A DNA stretch of 7,325 nucleotides, taken from the NCBI GenBank assembly GCA_937944035.1, contig CALDZQ010000305.1, positions 1-7,325 on the forward strand, read 5' to 3'. The position numbers and the translations under genes were made by a program. Shown piece by piece: positions 1-5,563 of this stretch (its first letter is position 1; each line of letters begins with the position of its first letter). The notes under the pieces are model-generated. The model was not told the DNA's origin and ran no database searches. It was given only the letters and a program-made list of their open reading frames with translations. Origin of the DNA: an uncultured Neomegalonema sp. GTDB taxonomy: Bacteria; Pseudomonadota; Alphaproteobacteria; Rhodobacterales; Rhodobacteraceae.

Positions 1-16
1 TTTCGTGTGCGTGCAG

Positions 17-1027
17 TCAGGCCGTGCAGCTGCCGCCGCCGAGGACGCAGAATTTGGCGCAGTGTTTGTGGTTCAGCTTGATCGGGCGCTCGGCCTCTTT
101 GAGGGTTGTGCCAAGCTCGAATTCCTCGTCATAGGCCAGCAGGGTGCAGGCGAGGACGGTGGGTTTTTCAGCGCCGCGCCGCTTGACCACCATCCGCGAG
201 GTCGCGCACATGATGTCGGTGGGTGAAATATTGAGGATGCCCCAACATTCTGTAGTGATTTCAGGGACTTCAGCCTCCTCGTCCATTTCGGGGAAGAGGA
301 TGCACTCGCCGGGTTCGGACGCATCAATCTTGACGCCCTCGCGCGCGAAGAGGGCCGCGTAGCCCGCCCGCGCGTCCGATTCGTCCTCGTCCCAGCAGGT
401 GCGCCCGGCGGCGTCCATCTTGAAACCGTTCGCGGCAAGCCAGCGCATCCCCTCGACCATCTTGTCAAACGAGCCTTTGCCGCGCTCGCGGTCGTGCAAC
501 TCGGCGGTGTGGTGATCGATGGAAAGGCGCAGGGTCAGCTTGTCGCCGAAGCGTTCGTGCAGGTCGAGCAAGCCCTTCTGAACGCGGGGCCGCATCATCG
601 GGGCCATCGCGTTGGTGAGGATCAGCAGGTTGAAACCGCGCTCCAGCACGGCCTCGGCCATGCCGATGATTTCGGGATTCATGAACGGCTCGCCGCCGGT
701 GAAACCGATCTCCGGCACGGGCCAGCGGGCGGGAGCGACCTTGCGGCGCTCCTCGATTTGTTCAAGGTATTCTGTCACTTCCGCACGGGTCATGTAGACC
801 AGTGCGTCATTGGTGGGGCTGGACAGGATATAGCAATTCACGCATTCGATGTTGCACAGGGTTCCGGTATTGAACCACAGCGTCTCGATCGCGGTCAGCG
901 GAACCCGCGCCCGCCGCTCGCCCTTGGCGGTGATGTCGGGATGGGAGAATTTTTCCGTCGGGACCGGAGACACACGGTCTTCCATGATCGCGGTTTCCGG
1001 AACAATCGGGCGAATTTCACCATCCAT
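17..1027 (-). CDS. Radical SAM iron-sulfur enzyme with SPASM-like C-terminal cysteines, function unassigned
   Basis: From the chosen start the protein has 336 residues. The radical SAM signature CX3CX2C (CNIECVNC) is at residues 58-65 and binds the 4Fe-4S cluster that cleaves S-adenosylmethionine. GGEP at 111-114 is the SAM-contacting motif, and ILTNAMAP (136-143) and LRLSIDHH (about 166-173) fit later strands of the partial TIM barrel. The C-terminal half adds cysteines at 211, 242, 261, 274, 294, 323, 327 and 334, ending in CX3CX6C. This resembles a SPASM/twitch auxiliary-cluster domain, so a second Fe-S cluster is likely. No signal peptide is seen, so it is probably cytosolic. The start at 1027 is preferred because GGGAG lies 8 nt upstream. 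Earlier in-frame starts (TTG 1096, ATG 1081, 1066, 1057) lack a good ribosome binding site. The gene diverges from the T2SS genes. The substrate is unknown: no precursor peptide or cofactor-pathway partner is in view. Family membership is firm; function is not. Confidence 0.9.
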   Translation of the reverse strand: MDGEIRPIVPETAIMEDRVSPVPTEKFSHPDITAKGERRARVPLTAIETLWFNTGTLCNIECVNCYILSSPTNDALVYMTRAEVTEYLEQIEERRKVAPARWPVPEIGFTGGEPFMNPEIIGMAEAVLERGFNLLILTNAMAPMMRPRVQKGLLDLHERFGDKLTLRLSIDHHTAELHDRERGKGSFDKMVEGMRWLAANGFKMDAAGRTCWDEDESDARAGYAALFAREGVKIDASEPGECILFPEMDEEAEVPEITTECWGILNISPTDIMCATSRMVVKRRGAEKPTVLACTLLAYDEEFELGTTLKEAERPIKLNHKHCAKFCVLGGGSCTA

Positions 1028-1035
1028 AGAACTCT

Positions 1036-1040
1036 CTCCC
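1036..1040 (-). promoter_or_regulatory. Ribosome binding site deciding the radical SAM start
   Basis: On the minus strand GGGAG, within a purine run at 1032-1040, lies 8 nt before the ATG at 1025-1027. No comparable Shine-Dalgarno match precedes the upstream in-frame starts, so the N-terminus is set at 1027. Confidence 0.6.
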
Positions 1041-1067
1041 AAGGCGCTTTCGTGCATAAGTTTCATT

Positions 1068-1096
1068 CGGCTAACCCCCATAGCAAACGAAGTCAA
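1068..1096 (-). promoter_or_regulatory. Weak sigma-70-like promoter candidate for the radical SAM gene
   Basis: On the minus strand TTGACT (1091-1096) is a good -35 match. It is followed after 17 bp by TAGCCG (1068-1073), a poor -10. Transcription would begin near 1061, excluding the three upstream in-frame starts at 1096, 1081 and 1066 and leaving a leader of about 34 nt before the ATG at 1027. The -10 matches consensus at only two positions, so this is a suggestion only. Confidence 0.25.
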
Positions 1097-1203
1097 ATTG
1101 TGCGCCCGCGCCTCGCGATCTTGTTAACGCGTTGAAATCTTATACGGGTGGTCGTTTTTCGGTCTTTGTTTCTGTGCAGGACTATGCGATTCAGGATTTT
1201 AAC

Positions 1204-1245
1204 ATGGGTATCCGCGAGTGCGCGTCCGGCAATGAACAGCATTAG
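1204..1245 (+). CDS. Possible 13-residue upstream ORF overlapping the gspL-like start
   Basis: ATG at 1204 has AGGA at 1193-1196, 7 nt upstream, which is a better ribosome binding site than any gspL-like start has. It encodes MGIRECASGNEQH and stops with TAG at 1243-1245, 13 nt inside the gspL-like gene if that starts at 1232. It could couple translation to the downstream gene by reinitiation, or it may be chance. It has no homology I recognise and no run of one amino acid that would suggest attenuation. Confidence 0.25.
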   Translation: MGIRECASGNEQH

Positions 1246-2266
1246 AAACTTTTTGGCGTGGTGGTTCGGCGAGTTGCGGCTCGTGTTTTCCGGACGCGCC
1301 CGCTCGCCCCTCTCGCTGGCTTTGTCGAGCAAAGAGGTGGCGCTGATGGAGCGGGGGATTGACAATCCGCTCGGCGTGGTCGGGTTGGAAGACCCTGATT
1401 ATCTCGTTCAGATCGAGGGCTTGCGCAGCATCGCCGAAAAACGGGCGGGGCCATCGGCGCCGGTTGAAATCCGGTTGCCCCACGATCAGGTGCGGTTTTT
1501 GGATCTGGACAGCCCCGTCTCCGAGACGGGTGTGAATAATATCGCGGTTCGCGTCGCGGATGAGGTGGCGCGCAAAGCGGGGGATCTGGTCGCTGTGCCG
1601 GGGCCGACCGTGCGCAGGCCGAACGAGAAAATCCCGCAAGTGATCGTGGCAACGGCGCTGAAAAGCACCATTGCCGATGCGGTCTCTTATGCGCGGAAAT
1701 GGGGGTTTCAGCCCCTACGCGTGACCAGTGCGGACTGGCCGGCCGAGTTTCCGGGGGGGCCGAATTTCTATGCCTCCGAAGGGCGGGTCCGGTCGCCGTT
1801 GATCTCGCGGGTGATCCGGTGGCTGACGCTTTTGACCGTGCTGCTGACCGCCACTGCCGTTGCCCGTGCGCTGGGGACGCGGGCCAGCATTGCCGAGACA
1901 TCGAGGATGCAAGCCGTCTCCGTCGCGCCTGCCGCGCGTGACAAGGGTGATGGGGAACTGAGACTGGCCAAGTATGCGCACTCGGCCTCCTCGGCGATTG
2001 AGGGGCGGACCGAAACGGTTCCGGTGTGGTATCTGCTGAGCGAATTGGCGGCGGTGATGCCCGGTGATGTGGCGCTGGACACGGTGAAATATCAGCCGGG
2101 CAGCGTCACGCTGGAAGGGCGCGGCACGTCGCTGGATATTATGGCGCGGGCGGTCGAACGCTCGCCGTTGTTCTCGGAGCCGCGTATCATTGAAACCAGC
2201 GTCAGCAGTAAGGGAATCGCGCGGTTCCGTATGGCCGTCACGGTGAATGCGCGGGGGCCGCTATGA
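1232..2266 (+). CDS. gspL: GspL/PilN-like type II secretion inner-membrane platform protein
   Basis: The 344-residue protein has the layout of GspL: a cytoplasmic region (about 1-190), one membrane span (about 197-214, WLTLLTVLLTATAVARAL) and a periplasmic domain. Residues 78-95 (VEIRLPHDQVRFLDLDSP) match the 'LP.D.V..R.L.LP' segment typical of GspL/PilM-related ATPase-fold domains. The C-terminal part (263-337: VPVWYLLSELAAVMPGDVAL, then a strand-rich stretch) resembles the PilN/GspL periplasmic fold. In T2SS, GspL binds the ATPase GspE in the cytoplasm and pairs with GspM. The start is uncertain: in-frame GTG 1148 and ATG 1184 would add 28 or 16 residues, but the added sequence looks non-protein-like and neither has a well-spaced ribosome binding site. 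ATG 1232 also lacks a strong one. The stop overlaps the next gene's start (ATGA). The T2SS link rests on architecture and neighbours; the overall sequence is divergent. Confidence 0.75.
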   Translation: MNSIRNFLAWWFGELRLVFSGRARSPLSLALSSKEVALMERGIDNPLGVVGLEDPDYLVQIEGLRSIAEKRAGPSAPVEIRLPHDQVRFLDLDSPVSETGVNNIAVRVADEVARKAGDLVAVPGPTVRRPNEKIPQVIVATALKSTIADAVSYARKWGFQPLRVTSADWPAEFPGGPNFYASEGRVRSPLISRVIRWLTLLTVLLTATAVARALGTRASIAETSRMQAVSVAPAARDKGDGELRLAKYAHSASSAIEGRTETVPVWYLLSELAAVMPGDVALDTVKYQPGSVTLEGRGTSLDIMARAVERSPLFSEPRIIETSVSSKGIARFRMAVTVNARGPL

Positions 2267-2814
2267 GGAATACCGGGCGCAGTACCGCCGCCGCGATCTT
2301 GTTGCTGTGCGCCCTGTCGGCGGCGCTGGCGGCGCTGATAATCGTGCCGATCGTCGTGATGTGGAACGCCGACGGCGCGACGATCCGCGACAGCCGGAAC
2401 ATCATGGATCAGGCGCAAGCGGACGAACGGGACATGGGGCGGCTGGGGAAAGCGGGCGCGCAGTGGAGGGCTTTTGCGCGGGACGATGATTCCGGCTTTT
2501 TGAAAGCGGCGACGGGCGAGGAGGCGCGGCTGAACGCGCGGGACTATATCACCGCCCTGATTGAGGCCCAGCAAGGCAGCCTCTCATCCATCGCCTCCAC
2601 GGTCGGGCCGTCAAGTCGGGACCGGATCGAGTTGATCCATGTGGAAATCACCGCGCAAATTCCATCCGCGCGCTTGCCCGCGATGTTGATCGCGCTGGAA
2701 GACGAGCCGCCTTTCATGCTGGTCGAGTCGTTTATTCTGTCGTCATCGGCGGATGATAACGCGGCGATCCGGCTGAAGGGAACGATGCAGCGGTTTGAGA
2801 GGGATACGGAATGA
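2263..2814 (+). CDS. gspM: GspM-like type II secretion protein (T2SSM_b type)
   Basis: The 183-residue protein has a short N-terminus, one membrane span (about 9-33) and a periplasmic remainder, the bitopic layout of GspM. A helical stretch (about 40-75) leads into a domain that fits the T2SSM_b subfamily: FLKAATGEEARLNARDYITA (79-98), then a GSLSSI segment (105-110), a strand IELIHVEITAQI (122-133), and LPAMLIALEDEPPFMLVESF (138-157). GspM stabilises GspL and links it to the rest of the inner-membrane platform. Both ends overlap neighbours by ATGA, so translation is coupled to the genes before and after it. No catalytic residues are expected. The family call rests on the conserved 'LE..PPF' region and on position. 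Confidence 0.8.
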   Translation: MRNTGRSTAAAILLLCALSAALAALIIVPIVVMWNADGATIRDSRNIMDQAQADERDMGRLGKAGAQWRAFARDDDSGFLKAATGEEARLNARDYITALIEAQQGSLSSIASTVGPSSRDRIELIHVEITAQIPSARLPAMLIALEDEPPFMLVESFILSSSADDNAAIRLKGTMQRFERDTE

Positions 2815-3518
2815 ATCGTGACGTGGGTTATCCGGTTATCGCGATGCTGTCGCTGACATCCCTTGCGGCGCTGTGGATATTGCTTAATCCGGCGGTTGTG
2901 GCCGATCCGTCAAAGCGCGAAGCCGGTAAGGCGGCGGTGGCGGCCTTGCCCGTGATCCCGAAAAAGCCCGATGCAGAAGCCGCGCGGCAAAGGGCTTTGG
3001 CCGTGCTCAGCGCGCGGGATCTGTTCAATGCGCCCGAACCTGCGGATATGGCCAGCGTGCGGCGGTTGACCACGGCGAGCGTGGCCCCGCCCGTGCAGTT
3101 GAACCCCGTGCAGGCGGTTCCGCGCCAACCTTTCCGTAATACAGGAATTTCAGCGCCCGCACAGCAGCCGCGCGCCGCCGCGCCGCAGATTTCAGCGCCC
3201 GCGCCGGTCCGTCAGGCGGTGCAGCCGCTCGCGCCCTTGTCGATATATGTGGAACCTGCCCGGCCCGCGCCCGCGCCGCAATATGTCCAAGCCCCGCAGC
3301 CGCAGCCGCAACAGCGGTTTCCTCTGACATTACGCGGGGTTTTCCCGAACCCGCAAGACGGCGGGCGGGCGCTGCTGGCGATACCGGACGGGCGGATCGT
3401 GTCGACGGGGTTGGGCGGGGTGATCGGCGGGTGGCAGGTGCTGCGCATTGATCCGGCGGCAATCACGCTGCAAGCGCGGGGCGGGCAGATTGTCGAGCTG
3501 CGGATGCCGGGATACTGA
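2811..3518 (+). CDS. gspC: GspC-like type II secretion protein with a proline-rich periplasmic linker
   Basis: The 235-residue protein has one N-terminal membrane span (about 8-26) and a short helical stretch ending in RDLF (69-72), which resembles the RPLF motif of GspC/GspN-type proteins. A Pro/Ala/Gln-rich linker follows (about 92-168). The C-terminal domain (169-233) reads as a GspC homology region: LTLRGVF, ALLAIPDGRIVSTG, then GGWQVLRIDPAAITLQARGG and VELRMPGY. That domain contacts the secretin GspD in known systems. Classical GspC proteins are longer and carry a PDZ or coiled-coil domain after the homology region; here the protein ends right after it. It starts by ATGA overlap with the gspM-like gene and closes the operon. 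Annotation pipelines may call it 'T2SS protein N'. PilP is an alternative relative, but the gspL/gspM context favours GspC. Confidence 0.75.
   Translation: MNRDVGYPVIAMLSLTSLAALWILLNPAVVADPSKREAGKAAVAALPVIPKKPDAEAARQRALAVLSARDLFNAPEPADMASVRRLTTASVAPPVQLNPVQAVPRQPFRNTGISAPAQQPRAAAPQISAPAPVRQAVQPLAPLSIYVEPARPAPAPQYVQAPQPQPQQRFPLTLRGVFPNPQDGGRALLAIPDGRIVSTGLGGVIGGWQVLRIDPAAITLQARGGQIVELRMPGY
3147..3202 (+). repeat. In-frame 14-nt direct repeat in the gspC-like linker
   Basis: ATTTCAGCGCCCGC occurs at 3147-3160 and again at 3189-3202. The copies are exactly 42 bp (14 codons) apart and in the same frame, and both encode ISAPA. They lie in the Pro/Ala-rich linker and suggest growth by local duplication. 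CCGCAG triplet repeats at about 3294-3310 add a further Pro-Gln run. Confidence 0.7.
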
Positions 3519-3521
3519 GCG

Positions 3522-4916
3522 CTACAACAACACCAGCGCGGCAAGGCCGAGGAACGCGAGAAAGCCGACGACATCGGTGACGGTGGTGACGAAAACCGCC
3601 GAGGCAAGAGCGGGGTCGGCGCCGAGTTTCTCCAGCCAGATCGGGATGAGAATTCCTGCGAGCGCGGCCACAATCATATTAATAATCATGGCCGCGCCGA
3701 GGACGCCCCCCAGAGCCGGGTCGCCGTACCAGGCCCATGTCAGCATACCCATGACGACTGCAAACACGATGCCATTCAGCAGGCCGACGGATGCCTCGCG
3801 GGAAATAATCCGCATCGCGTTGGTCGGGGTGATGTCTTTCGTGGCCAGCGCGCGCACGGCGACGGTGAGGGTTTGCGTGCCCGCGTTGCCGCCCATCGAG
3901 GCGACGATGGTCATGAGAATAGCCAGCGCCACGATGCTTTCGATGACCGCGTCGAATTGCGCGATCACCGCCGAGGCGAGAACGGCGGTGAGCAGGTTTA
4001 CGGCCAGCCAGGGCAGGCGTTGCTTGGCGATTTCGATAACCGAATCTGTCAGCTCCTCATCGCCGACCCCGCCCAGGCGCAGCAGATCTTCTTTGGTTTC
4101 ATCATCCATCGCCCGCATGGCATCATCAATGGTGATAACCCCCGCGAGGCGGCCCGACTCGTCAACAACAGGGGCGGAAACGAGGTGGTATTGGTTGAAG
4201 ATATAGCCGACATTCTCTTGCGTATCGGTGGCGTCTATAACGCGGAAATCATCGCCCATGATCGTGTCCATCATAACCGGACGGCGCGAGGCCATCAGGC
4301 GTGACAAGAGGACTGTGCCGAGGGGCTTATGCGCCGGGTCGGTGACGATGATCTCGTAAAATTCTTCCGGCAAATCCTCACGCGCGCGCATCATGTCGAT
4401 GGTCTGGCCGACGGTCCAGAACGGGGGGACCACGACCATATCGCGCTGCATCATCCGTCCGGCGGAGTATTCGGGGTATTCGAGCGAGCGCTCGATGCCG
4501 ATGCGGTCCGAGACGGTGAGGGAGCTGAGGACATCTTCTTTGAGGTCGGCGTCCAGGCTTTCAACCAGATAGACGGCGTCGTCGCTGTCCATCTCGCCAA
4601 CGGCATCGGCGAGGAGTTTGGGGTCGATCAGCGGCAGGATCTCGTCGCGCAAGCCCTCTTCGAGTTCGGGCAGGACATCGGACGGGAAATCTTGTTCGGC
4701 GAGGCGGATGAAATCGTCGCGTTTGCCGGAGGAAATCTGTTCCAGAACGTCGGCGATGTCGGCGGGGTGCGCGTCCGCGAAGGAGTCGATCAGGGCGCGG
4801 CGGTCGTCGTTCTCGATGGCATCCGTGATGCGGTTCGCGAGTGAAATTCCTGCTTTCGCCTCAGTGGCCGGTTTTGCGGAGAGGTCGGTTTCGGGGCCGG
4901 AAACGGGTTCTGACAT
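3522..4916 (-). CDS. mgtE: Magnesium transporter MgtE
   Basis: The 464-residue protein has the full MgtE order. An acidic helical N domain (about 25-150) includes DSDDAVYLVESL at 110-121. Two CBS domains follow (about 155-215 and 220-280), then a plug helix (about 281-300) and a five-helix membrane domain (about 303-464). SMGGNAGTQ (340-348) with VRALATKDI just after is the TM2 signature. TTVTDVVGF (444-452) carries D448, which aligns with the pore aspartate (Asp432) of the Thermus thermophilus channel. The protein lets Mg2+ into the cytosol, and the N and CBS domains sense internal Mg2+ and close the pore. The length is normal and no domain is broken. Position 336 is Thr where I recall a Pro in most relatives. 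A strong ribosome binding site sets the start. The gene is convergent with the gspC-like gene, 3 bp between stops. Confidence 0.96.
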   Translation of the reverse strand: MSEPVSGPETDLSAKPATEAKAGISLANRITDAIENDDRRALIDSFADAHPADIADVLEQISSGKRDDFIRLAEQDFPSDVLPELEEGLRDEILPLIDPKLLADAVGEMDSDDAVYLVESLDADLKEDVLSSLTVSDRIGIERSLEYPEYSAGRMMQRDMVVVPPFWTVGQTIDMMRAREDLPEEFYEIIVTDPAHKPLGTVLLSRLMASRRPVMMDTIMGDDFRVIDATDTQENVGYIFNQYHLVSAPVVDESGRLAGVITIDDAMRAMDDETKEDLLRLGGVGDEELTDSVIEIAKQRLPWLAVNLLTAVLASAVIAQFDAVIESIVALAILMTIVASMGGNAGTQTLTVAVRALATKDITPTNAMRIISREASVGLLNGIVFAVVMGMLTWAWYGDPALGGVLGAAMIINMIVAALAGILIPIWLEKLGADPALASAVFVTTVTDVVGFLAFLGLAALVLL

Positions 4917-4920
4917 GTGA

Positions 4921-4926
4921 CCTCCT
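4921..4926 (-). promoter_or_regulatory. Strong mgtE ribosome binding site
   Basis: On the minus strand a perfect AGGAGG lies 4 nt before the ATG at 4914-4916. It is the strongest Shine-Dalgarno site in the window and indicates that mgtE is translated independently of the gene upstream. Confidence 0.8.
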
Positions 4927-4930
4927 GCTT

Positions 4931-4971
4931 CGCCTGTCTGTTGGCTTAAGGCGCAGGCGGGTGGTTGGCAA
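4931..4971 (-). promoter_or_regulatory. mgtE upstream region: inverted repeat and weak promoter candidate
   Basis: A 6-bp inverted repeat CGCCTG/CAGGCG (4931-4936 and 4954-4959, 17-nt loop) sits in the 78-bp gap between the DUF2244 gene and mgtE. On the minus strand TTGCCA (4966-4971) is a 5/6 match to a -35 box, with TAAGCC (4943-4948) 17 bp on, a poor -10. The repeat has no following T run, so it is not a standard terminator. The gap is too short to hold an M-box-type Mg2+ riboswitch. Confidence 0.25.
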
Positions 4972-4994
4972 GGTTCAATGTACCAAGGATAGTG

Positions 4995-5552
4995 TCAGCC
5001 GAAGCGGGCGAGGGCGTCTTCGATTTCGATGGCGAGATCGGCCCGCTCGTCCGGGGTCAGGAACGCGCCGATGGCGACGATTTTGCCGGAGTGTGAGAGC
5101 AGAAGCTGGTTTTCGACATGGCGCGTGGTGCGGGTGCGGACCTTGGTCCAGTAGGGTTTGAATTCCCACCGCTTGGTTTTGCGTTTGGGATGGCGGGCCT
5201 CGATAACGAGGCGATTACCGACGATTGCGATCCACTCGTGGTAGCGGCCATCCGCGTAGTTGCGCCGGAACAGGCTCCAAACGAGGAGGAAGACGCCGAG
5301 CATGAAGCCGACCACGATGGCGACCACCGCGAGATGGGCGCTCCACTCGATGCCGTTGTTCGGGGCGAGGAAAGTCATCAGGCCAAAGAGCGTGAAGCCG
5401 AGGCCGAGGGTTGTCATGAAAATCTTGAAGCCGCGCTGTGAGAGCGAGCGGTGCGGCCAGAGCATGACCTGCCATGCGGGCTGTGTGCCGCTCATAGAAA
5501 TGGCCGGAGCATCCGCTCCAGCCATTTCGGTTTTCGGATCGTGATTTGCCAT
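4995..5552 (-). CDS. DUF2244 family integral membrane protein
   Basis: From ATG 5552 the protein has 185 residues and fits DUF2244 over its length. It has a variable N-terminus (1-25), the WPHRSLSQRGF motif (32-42), two membrane helices (about 43-63 and 72-96), and a soluble part with RRNYADGRYHEW (96-107), FKPYWTKVR (131-139), LLLSHSGKIVAIGAFLTPDE (150-169) and a closing helix. The biochemical function of DUF2244 is unknown. The start is chosen because it lies 11 nt after the coxA stop. A longer form from ATG 5636 would overlap the conserved coxA end. No clear ribosome binding site precedes 5552, so reinitiation by ribosomes finishing coxA is plausible. Same strand and tight spacing imply co-transcription with coxA and suggest a role near the respiratory chain, which is inference only. 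Confidence 0.88.
   Translation of the reverse strand: MANHDPKTEMAGADAPAISMSGTQPAWQVMLWPHRSLSQRGFKIFMTTLGLGFTLFGLMTFLAPNNGIEWSAHLAVVAIVVGFMLGVFLLVWSLFRRNYADGRYHEWIAIVGNRLVIEARHPKRKTKRWEFKPYWTKVRTRTTRHVENQLLLSHSGKIVAIGAFLTPDERADLAIEIEDALARFG
5497..5528. repeat. Near-perfect hairpin inside the start of the DUF2244 gene
   Basis: GAAATGGC-c-GGAGC (5497-5510) and GCTCC-a-GCCATTTC (5515-5528) are inverted copies that pair at 13 of 14 positions around a 4-nt loop (5511-5514). The hairpin begins 25 nt into the coding sequence, in the variable N-terminus (residues 9-19). In the coxA-DUF2244 transcript it would be a stable stem-loop just after the coxA stop. No T run follows on the minus strand. It could lower DUF2244 translation or protect the coxA mRNA 3' end. 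Confidence 0.75.
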
Positions 5553-5563
5553 CGACGGACCGC

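Larger units (their letters stand above)
1028..1231. other. Intergenic region between divergent radical SAM and gspL-like genes
   Basis: This 204-bp stretch should hold the promoters for both divergent units. It includes an AT-richer patch around 1120-1145 (TTGTTAACGCGTTGAAAT followed by CTTATAC). A perfect 8-bp palindrome AACGCGTT sits at 1126-1133, with two further matching pairs just outside it. I found no plus-strand -35/-10 pair with acceptable 16-18 bp spacing. The short ORF at 1204-1245 begins in this region. Confidence 0.5.

Noticed and set aside
494..1135. 213-codon plus-strand open frame opposite the radical SAM gene
   Set aside because: It is antisense to a well-supported conserved gene, its protein has no recognisable domain, and long antisense frames are common in GC-rich coding DNA.
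1124..1138. CtrA-type TTAA-N7-TTAA site upstream of the gspL-like gene
   Set aside because: The second half-site seven bases after TTAA reads AAAT, not TTAA.
1242..1901. 219-codon minus-strand open frame opposite the gspL-like gene
   Set aside because: The translation is Arg/Pro/Ser-rich low-complexity sequence typical of a shadow frame, with no domain or ribosome binding site.
3519..3539. Bidirectional terminator between the gspC-like gene and mgtE
   Set aside because: The stem is only 5 bp with an 11-nt loop and no T run on either strand.
3448..4206. 252-codon plus-strand open frame opposite the mgtE 3' half
   Set aside because: Ser/Thr/Arg-rich antisense translation with no family resemblance; mgtE is clearly the real gene.
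4917..4994. Mg2+ riboswitch upstream of mgtE
   Set aside because: The gap is only 78 bp and lacks the multi-helix structure of an M-box.
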